Below are positions 5,973-10,263 of a DNA stretch of 10,263 nt, one piece after another (the first letter of the stretch is position 1; each line of letters starts with the position of its first letter). Source of the DNA: Deltaproteobacteria bacterium (GTDB lineage Bacteria; Desulfobacterota; Desulfobacteria; Desulfobacterales; B30-G6); the NCBI GenBank assembly GCA_003647375.1, contig QMMS01000155.1:1-10263 (forward strand), in the 5' to 3' direction. The notes beneath the pieces are model-generated. The model searched no databases. It worked only from the letters and a program-made list of their open reading frames with translations, and was not told the DNA's origin. The position numbers and the translations under genes are program-made.

Positions 5973-7124
5973 CTATTCTTCAGGCGGAACCAGCAGCTCA
6001 GAATCGTCGATGACAGCATAGTGATGCCAACGTCCAGCCTTGACTATCTGCACCTGGACAGGTTTCATAACCTCGCCCAGCTTGTTGAATTTGATCAGAC
6101 CGGTGGAGGCCTTCAAAGACGTTTGGGCTATGGCCTGACGGATTTTTTCCGGATCGGTAGAACCGGCTTTTTGCATGGCAGCAGCGGCAACTTTCACAGC
6201 AGTGTGTGCGCTGGCCGCGACCATATCGGCCGGATAACCAGCCTGTTCTTCAAAGGCCTTGATGAAGTCCACGGTCTCTTTTTCCTTGGAATCGCGGTCC
6301 AAGGTGGTGGTGATGAGTACACCTTCGGCGGCAGTACCGGCTATCTCGATGAATTTCTGTCCGTCATAGCCTTCCTGCCCGATCACCGGGGTATCCACAC
6401 CGGCTGCCCGGAGCTGGTTTACCAGGGGGCCGCAGTTAAAGTAGTACCCGCTGGCATAGATGGCATCCGGCTTGTCAGCTTTAACCTTGGCAATAATGGA
6501 ACCAAATTGACGGTCCTTCATGGAGTACTGATACTCGGCAATCACTTCGATTCCGTATTTGGAGGCGATTTCCTTGAAACCTGCCGCCAGGGATTTACCA
6601 AAGTCGTTCTGCAAGGTGATTATGACCACCTTTTTCTTGCCCATCATCTCACCCACCAGCTTGGCGCCGGCTTTGCCCTGCACGGTGCCCAAAAGGCCGG
6701 TACGGTAGACCATGTTGCCCGCCTTGGTGATATCCGGGTGAATGGCATAGGCACTGATATAGGGGATGCCTGCTTCCTGGAATACGCCCGCCGCCGAGCG
6801 TGTGGGGCCGGAGTAGCTGCCGCTGATACCCAAAGCCACTTTATCCTTGCCGATGAGCTTGTTGGCAATCGGTATGGAATTGGCCGGCTTGGCCTGATCG
6901 TCATAGATGATCAGCTCAAGTTGTTTACCCAGCACACCACCGGCCGCGTTGATTTGTTTCACCGCCAGCTTTGCGCCTTCGGATGAAGACTTGCCATCAG
7001 CAGCCGCAAAGCCTGTCAAGGGCGCATTAAAACCTATTTTGATAGTATCTGCGGCTTGAATAGTGCCACCAAAATTTAAGATCATGCAAATTGCCAGTGA
7101 AAATAATGTTATCCTTTTAATCAT
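5973..7124 (-). CDS. livK: Branched-chain amino acid-type ABC transporter substrate-binding protein LivK
   Basis: This 383-residue exported protein is the ligand-capturing component of the Liv importer. Residues 1-25 are a signal peptide (MIKR, a hydrophobic core to about 19, then GTIQAA with probable cleavage near 24/25). There is no usable lipobox, so the mature protein is expected free in the periplasm. The rest is one Peripla_BP_6 type I fold: start IKIGFNAPLTGFAAADG (28-44), LAVKQINAAGGVLGKQLELI (53-72), the ligand-contact region SGSYSGPTRSAAGVFQEAGI (101-120), and a hinge/second-lobe segment around YASGYYFNCGPLVNQLRAAG (223-242). The family binds Leu/Ile/Val, but paralogues take other hydrophobic or aromatic solutes, so the substrate is not certain. 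The start at 7124 has AGGGGG about 7 bases upstream. It is promoter-proximal in the livKHMGF operon. Confidence 0.95.
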   Translation of the reverse strand: MIKRITLFSLAICMILNFGGTIQAADTIKIGFNAPLTGFAAADGKSSSEGAKLAVKQINAAGGVLGKQLELIIYDDQAKPANSIPIANKLIGKDKVALGISGSYSGPTRSAAGVFQEAGIPYISAYAIHPDITKAGNMVYRTGLLGTVQGKAGAKLVGEMMGKKKVVIITLQNDFGKSLAAGFKEIASKYGIEVIAEYQYSMKDRQFGSIIAKVKADKPDAIYASGYYFNCGPLVNQLRAAGVDTPVIGQEGYDGQKFIEIAGTAAEGVLITTTLDRDSKEKETVDFIKAFEEQAGYPADMVAASAHTAVKVAAAAMQKAGSTDPEKIRQAIAQTSLKASTGLIKFNKLGEVMKPVQVQIVKAGRWHHYAVIDDSELLVPPEE

Positions 7125-7148
7125 TTCATATCCCCCTTTTCTTTAGTG

Positions 7149-7154
7149 ATTATA
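7149..7154 (-). promoter_or_regulatory. -10 element of the liv operon promoter
   Basis: A perfect TATAAT on the minus strand lies 25 bases upstream of the livK ATG, giving a leader of about 18 bases that includes the ribosome binding site. The region 17 bases further upstream (CAGCTT) is a poor -35, so the promoter may be weak or need an activator. No recognisable operator is seen. Confidence 0.5.
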
Positions 7155-7226
7155 ATATCAATCCCTATGATAAGCTGTTTGATTGCTCTGACACAATGGT
7201 GATAATACATAGGCTCCCGTCTCAAA

Positions 7227-7919
7227 TCAGGCCACCCTGACCTCCAACACAACACTGGACTCATCTATGGTGTAGAAATCTGCCTCGGCCTCACATGATG
7301 ATGCCAACTTTTTGAAATCATCGAGGCTGAAGGTAGTGGCCTTAAAGCCATCAGTGCACACGATTACCCCATCACCGGTGGCCATATCATCAATCTCGCC
7401 CAGCAGACCATGATCTGCCTGAGTTCGAAACCACTCCAGTCGGTGGGGCCAGAACTGGGATGCATAGCTGGTCAGAATCACCCTACCTCCGGGCTTTGTA
7501 ACCCGCATGGCATCGAGAAGAAGCTGCTGTGGCTCCACCTTGCAGGCGCTAATGAAGTTCTGCACCCCGAAAACCAGATCAAAGGCGTCGTCTTCAAACT
7601 CCAGATGGGCAGCGTCCATTTGCCTTAGATGCAAATCTGGGTATCTCTCTGTTGCCAGAGCCAGACTCTCAGCCGAGTTATCAATCCCCCAGGCCTCTTC
7701 AACCCTTTGGGCAAAAATCGACAGCACCCTGCCATAGCCGCAACCAAGTTCCAAAATATTTAGACCCGGCTCAAGCATCGAGGCGATGAGGTGTATTTCT
7801 GCCATCAGATAGCGGCGCACCCTTGCGCTCGCCAACTCATAGACCTTTTCCAGCTTGATGCCACTTAGCCTCTTGGCATAATAAGCCTTGTCGTGTTGTG
7901 TACTATCTGCCGCTATCAT
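7227..7919 (-). CDS. Class I SAM-dependent methyltransferase
   Basis: A soluble methyltransferase of about 230 residues. Counting from the chosen start, residues 55-64 carry the SAM-binding motif ILELGCGYGR. The acidic end of beta-2 is GID at about 80, MDAAHLEF at about 101-108 is the adenine-side motif, and MRVTKPGGRVILTSY (138-152) is the typical post-motif III segment of UbiE/type 11 enzymes. The acceptor cannot be inferred. The frame is open to an upstream ATG at 8009, adding 30 residues (start MWDKTWRQVK) that do not look like part of the fold; that ATG lacks a near ribosome binding site. The ATG at 7919 has GGA at 8-base spacing and begins the plausible N-terminus MIAADSTQHDKAYY. It lies upstream of livK on the same strand but is separated by 102 bases containing the liv promoter, so it is probably an independent gene. 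Confidence 0.85.
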   Translation of the reverse strand: MIAADSTQHDKAYYAKRLSGIKLEKVYELASARVRRYLMAEIHLIASMLEPGLNILELGCGYGRVLSIFAQRVEEAWGIDNSAESLALATERYPDLHLRQMDAAHLEFEDDAFDLVFGVQNFISACKVEPQQLLLDAMRVTKPGGRVILTSYASQFWPHRLEWFRTQADHGLLGEIDDMATGDGVIVCTDGFKATTFSLDDFKKLASSCEAEADFYTIDESSVVLEVRVA

Positions 7920-8044
7920 GCTTAATTCCAGAGCCAAGTTAGTGAGAATACCCCGGCAGCATATCACTGTCGGAGCGCGCTTGACTTGCCTCCAGGTTTT
8001 ATCCCACATGCTAAATTAGTAATTGTGGTAAATTTTCCCCATCA

Positions 8045-8073
8045 GATGTAAACTAAAAAGGTTCAAAGGTCAA
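8045..8073 (-). promoter_or_regulatory. Possible promoter of the methyltransferase gene
   Basis: TTGACC (8068-8073 on the minus strand) and TACATC (8045-8050) are separated by 17 bases. The -35 is good and the -10 weak. The start would be near 8039, downstream of the heptamer repeat that supplies the -35. Confidence 0.3.
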
Positions 8074-8077
8074 AGGT
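8056..8077. repeat. Degenerate heptamer repeat (CAAAGGT)
   Basis: CAAAGGT occurs twice in tandem (8064-8070 and 8071-8077), preceded by AAAAGGTT (8056-8063), an imperfect third unit. It is the third 7-base-period repeat in the window. Confidence 0.5.
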
Positions 8078-8352
8078 TGAATAGATTCAGGTGCCGATGG
8101 CATATAACCGAGGCTGTTACAGATCAGCGCATCATCCTCATGTACATTTCAAAGCCAGAATGCTCCATTTTTAAATTCCAACATTAATTCCTTCATACCT
8201 TATCAAGGCTTACATATGATAACATCAATGTGGCAGTTCACGGCCGGTGTTGCGATTTATCCAAATTCAGATCTAAAGGGATAAGCCCCTCCTTCTGGGT
8301 CCGGTCGCTGCCTCTATTTTTCGGCAAGCATTCAGCGTGTTTATAACCTGAG

Positions 8353-9657
8353 CTATTGAAAGAAGGTTTCTCTCCAGGACTCAGGTTTTTCCAGAAAAAG
8401 GGTACAGATGGAGGCAACAATGGCGGCGAGTATGCTCATAACAATAGGGACCACATAGCTTTGCCGCAGATCGAACATGAAACCAGCAAAAGTGGGACCC
8501 AAAAGGTTGCCAAAAGCAACGCTGGTATAAAGCGCACCCAAAATTCCACTGATATTGGAGCCGCCGAAGTAGTCCGCCGTCACCGCCGGAAGAAGGGCTA
8601 CAAAACCACCGTAACACGTACCAAAAATGATAGCTAACATAGCCAGCTCCCAAATACGTGAGGCGACCAGCCACCATGCAAAGATAGCTGCCATCACGGC
8701 GTACATGCAGGCGAGCGAGCGACGCCGACCAAGTCGGTCGGCAAAACCCCCGATCAGAAATCTCCCCACGGTACTGCCGACACCGATCAGGCCCAATAAA
8801 AGAACTCCAGTTGATGTCGTATGACCGAGATCTTTAGAAAACGGCATCAGGTGTACAAACGGTATAAAAACCCCTATCGAAGCGCTGAACGTACCGACAT
8901 ATAGAAGCCAGAAGGGATGGGTTTTCAACACATCCTTTACCGTCAATTCACCCTCTGATTTCCGTGATTCTTTAGGGATATTATTCTGTAGATCAATGCT
9001 GTCACCCCTGTTGGTCCGCTCCCCGTCCGGCATTAAGCCCATTTCTTCAGGGGAATCGACAATCAGCATTGCTGCTGCCATACCGCAGCAAAAAACACAT
9101 GCGCTCATGACCATATATGCAGTACGCCAGTCACTCCAATGGATGAGAAAAGCCGAAAAAGCAGGCATGCCTAGGGTGCCCAAGCCGATACCCATCACCG
9201 CAATGCCGGAAGCTAAACCGCGTCGGGCGACAAACCATCGCTGAACAGCCCCAACTGCCGGAACATAGGTAAAGCCTACACCAATACCGATACCCAAGCC
9301 GTAGACAAGGTAGATCTGCGTGACCGTTACCACAAAGCTTGAAAGCAGCAGTCCAAGGCTGATGACAAGCACACCGGAAGCGATAACCCAGCGTGAACCC
9401 ATTCTGTCGGCAATTTGTCCACTAATGGCCCCAAGACTAAAATAAATAAAGCCGGCAATGGCAAAAACCAGTGAGGTGGAACTACGGGAGGTGCCGAATT
9501 CCATTTGAAAAGACTCGAAAAAGGTCGTAAATGAGTAAACACTACCGAAAGCGAGAAACAAAATCACGCAAACGCACGCCACCACAACCCAGCCATAGAA
9601 AACTTTGTGTTTTCTATAGCCCATTTTCCCTGTCTCTTCTGGAATTTTTTCTTTCAC
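8353..9657 (-). CDS. MFS transporter, oxalate/formate antiporter (OFA/monocarboxylate) type
   Basis: This 434-residue membrane protein has about twelve hydrophobic segments in two halves joined by a charged loop (about 205-240). Major-facilitator motif A appears twice: GQIADRMGSRWV (80-91) between segments 2 and 3, and GGFADRLGRRR (303-313) in the second half. The stretch WFVARRGLASGIAVMGIGLG (141-160) and PEEMGLMPDGE (203-213) are typical of the OFA/monocarboxylate branch, whose known members move oxalate, formate, lactate or other small carboxylates. The substrate here is not determinable. The GTG at 9657 has AAGAGA 8 bases upstream. An in-frame ATG at 9624 has AGGG only 3 bases away, so the GTG start is preferred but not certain. 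No partner gene is adjacent, so it seems a single-gene unit. Confidence 0.9.
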   Translation of the reverse strand: MKEKIPEETGKMGYRKHKVFYGWVVVACVCVILFLAFGSVYSFTTFFESFQMEFGTSRSSTSLVFAIAGFIYFSLGAISGQIADRMGSRWVIASGVLVISLGLLLSSFVVTVTQIYLVYGLGIGIGVGFTYVPAVGAVQRWFVARRGLASGIAVMGIGLGTLGMPAFSAFLIHWSDWRTAYMVMSACVFCCGMAAAMLIVDSPEEMGLMPDGERTNRGDSIDLQNNIPKESRKSEGELTVKDVLKTHPFWLLYVGTFSASIGVFIPFVHLMPFSKDLGHTTSTGVLLLGLIGVGSTVGRFLIGGFADRLGRRRSLACMYAVMAAIFAWWLVASRIWELAMLAIIFGTCYGGFVALLPAVTADYFGGSNISGILGALYTSVAFGNLLGPTFAGFMFDLRQSYVVPIVMSILAAIVASICTLFLEKPESWRETFFQ

Positions 9658-10143
9658 ACAATTTATCTCTTATTGTTCTCGAGTTAGTCTAACGCCTTTT
9701 CGAATTCTGCAATTTTGACAGTTTCCTATTGCTGGTGGACATTCGGTTGATTGTGAAGATAGCAGTAATGTCTTAGATTTCTAACAACATGTTTTCGTAT
9801 GACACTAGCATCCTTTTTGTTACTACATTCCGCCAAAAACGTCATCATCAATATCGATATCCTTAGATCATCGGCTCCTAATGGCTTTCCGTCTTCCACT
9901 GCTCATATGCAGCAGTGTGCTCAAACTGGTATCATGACCAAATCTATAACCGATTATGGCATTCTCCGGGTGTTGATTGCTATATAAAGTTTGGAATTCT
10001 CAAAAATCAGGTTGGTATGAATTTTTCAATTTTGATGCACATACAAGATTCAATAAAGGAGTCTTCTCGATGGAATTGTTTTATGGATGTTGACATTTTC
10101 CGGATTATGTCAACTGGTTGAAGGCTGATGCCATTCGAAGCTC
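9658..10143. other. Spacer upstream of the MFS gene, 3' flank of a group II intron
   Basis: About 490 bases with no supported gene; short open frames here have weak codon character and no good ribosome binding site. An 11-base palindrome GTTAGTCTAAC (9683-9693) sits about 30 bases upstream of the MFS start and could be an operator. CACTGCT/AGCAGTG (9897-9917) is a 7-bp inverted repeat with a 7-base loop. No convincing sigma-70 promoter for the MFS gene could be fixed. The right end is the exon side of the intron junction at 10143/10144. Confidence 0.45.
10089..10114. repeat. 26-base imperfect palindrome near the intron junction
   Basis: GTTGACAT (10089-10096) and ATGTCAAC (10107-10114) are exact reverse complements. 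They flank TT-TCCGGA-TT, whose centre TCCGGA is itself palindromic, so 22 of 26 positions are symmetric. It could be an operator or a small hairpin. The TTGAC/GTCAA half sites are 14 bases apart, not the 4 needed for a Crp/Fnr site. Confidence 0.6.
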
Positions 10144-10263
10144 GTAGAGTAGCCCCGGCCGATTTCTCAACCGGAGCCCTCGCCAGATCCGTACGTGGAC
10201 GATTCGACCATACGGCTCCTCCGCTGATACGTCTCATGGAGATTCCCAGATGTTTACATACAC
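10144..10263 (-). mobile_element. Group II intron, 3' end (domains V and VI); body beyond the window edge
   Basis: Reading leftward, 10218-10186 matches domain V. GAGCCGTA pairs with TACGGATC, a 2-base CG bulge follows in the second strand, and the upper stem opens with TGG/CCA. A TGGC linker, partly overlapping the next stem, leads into domain VI. There 10181-10171 pairs with 10158-10147 around a 12-base loop, leaving a single bulged A at 10150. That A is the seventh base from the end of CTACTCTAC, exactly where the branch-point adenosine lies in group II introns, which typically end in AY. The predicted intron/exon junction is therefore 10144/10143. Domain IV with any reverse transcriptase/maturase, and domains I-III, would lie to the right of the window. 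Deviations in domain V are noted as a finding. Confidence 0.82.

Larger units (their letters stand above)
7920..8352. other. Spacer between methyltransferase and MFS gene
   Basis: No gene is supported here apart from the possible 30-codon N-terminal extension of the methyltransferase (7920-8009). It holds a 7-base-period repeat (8056-8077) and a possible minus-strand promoter. An imperfect inverted repeat TTATC/GATAA near 8200-8222 and a short GGGG/CCCC-type hairpin near 8275-8293 lie downstream of the MFS stop; neither is followed by a clear T-run. Confidence 0.4.

Noticed and set aside
6021..6986. 321-codon plus-strand open frame opposite livK
   Set aside because: It is antisense to a well-supported exported binding protein; the open frame is a by-product of livK codon usage and resembles no family.
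7047..7124. Possible lipoprotein signal in LivK (SLAIC near residue 13)
   Set aside because: The residue before Cys is Ile, not Gly/Ala/Ser, and the Cys lies inside the hydrophobic core; a type I signal peptide ending near TIQAA fits better.
8238..8420. 60-codon minus-strand frame overlapping the MFS 3' end
   Set aside because: It overlaps the supported MFS gene, has low-complexity composition, no good ribosome binding site and no recognisable domain.
9700..9725. Sigma-54-like promoter upstream of the MFS gene (TGTCAAAATTGCA on the minus strand)
   Set aside because: The TGxCA and TTGC elements are too close together; the required 5-base spacing is absent.
10090..10113. Second Crp/Fnr-type site from TTGAC and GTCAA half sites
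   Set aside because: The half sites are 14 bases apart instead of 4, so a Crp/Fnr dimer would not recognise it in the usual way.
10007..10237. 76-residue minus-strand open frame at the right end, in fact open to the window edge
   Set aside because: It reads straight through the domain V and VI structures of the group II intron and across the splice junction, so it is an accidental open frame.
1..10263. CRISPR array, tRNA, rRNA or defence-island genes
   Set aside because: No regularly spaced repeats, no cloverleaf or rRNA-like stretches, and no nuclease, toxin or defence signatures were seen on either strand.

Overview
The window reads like chromosomal DNA of an anaerobic Gram-negative bacterium, most plausibly a sulfate-reducing or syntrophic Desulfobacterota member. 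This is an inference from gene content: a Crp/Fnr regulator beside an HD-domain/ferredoxin pair, a complete branched-chain amino acid type ABC operon, an oxalate/formate-type MFS carrier and heptamer-rich intergenic spacers. No rRNA, tRNA or taxonomic marker is present, so the assignment is tentative.

Left part (1-2098). A Crp/Fnr-family regulator, cut off by the left edge, is transcribed leftward. Divergent to it is a two-gene operon: a zinc-ribbon plus HD-domain phosphohydrolase, and a 4Fe-4S ferredoxin-type protein joined to it by an ATGA overlap. Between them lies a perfect TTGAC-N4-GTCAA palindrome. It is centred at -41.5 from the start predicted by a perfect TATAAT, the geometry of a class II FNR-type activated promoter. 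The simplest reading is that the neighbouring regulator switches on the pair. The regulator's own leader carries a perfect 13-bp hairpin against its ribosome binding site. The operon ends at a 14-bp hairpin.

Middle (2099-7160). About 600 bases without a convincing gene are followed by a complete leftward livKHMGF operon, with livK promoter-proximal at the right and livF last. It encodes a secreted binding protein, two permeases and two ATPases. The four distal genes overlap or nearly touch and have good ribosome binding sites. livK is set apart by a stable hairpin in the livK-livH gap, which could keep binding-protein mRNA more abundant.

Right part (7227-10263). A class I SAM-dependent methyltransferase and an MFS transporter of the oxalate/formate antiporter type are both leftward, each with its own spacer. 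About 490 bases without a gene lead to the last notable feature: the 3' end of a group II intron (domains V and VI with a bulged branch-point A). It is transcribed leftward, and its body lies beyond the right edge.

I found no defence system or CRISPR. The observations most worth following are the regulator/HD/ferredoxin module with its class II site, the group II intron end with an unusual domain V, and the degenerate heptamer repeats in three separate spacers.
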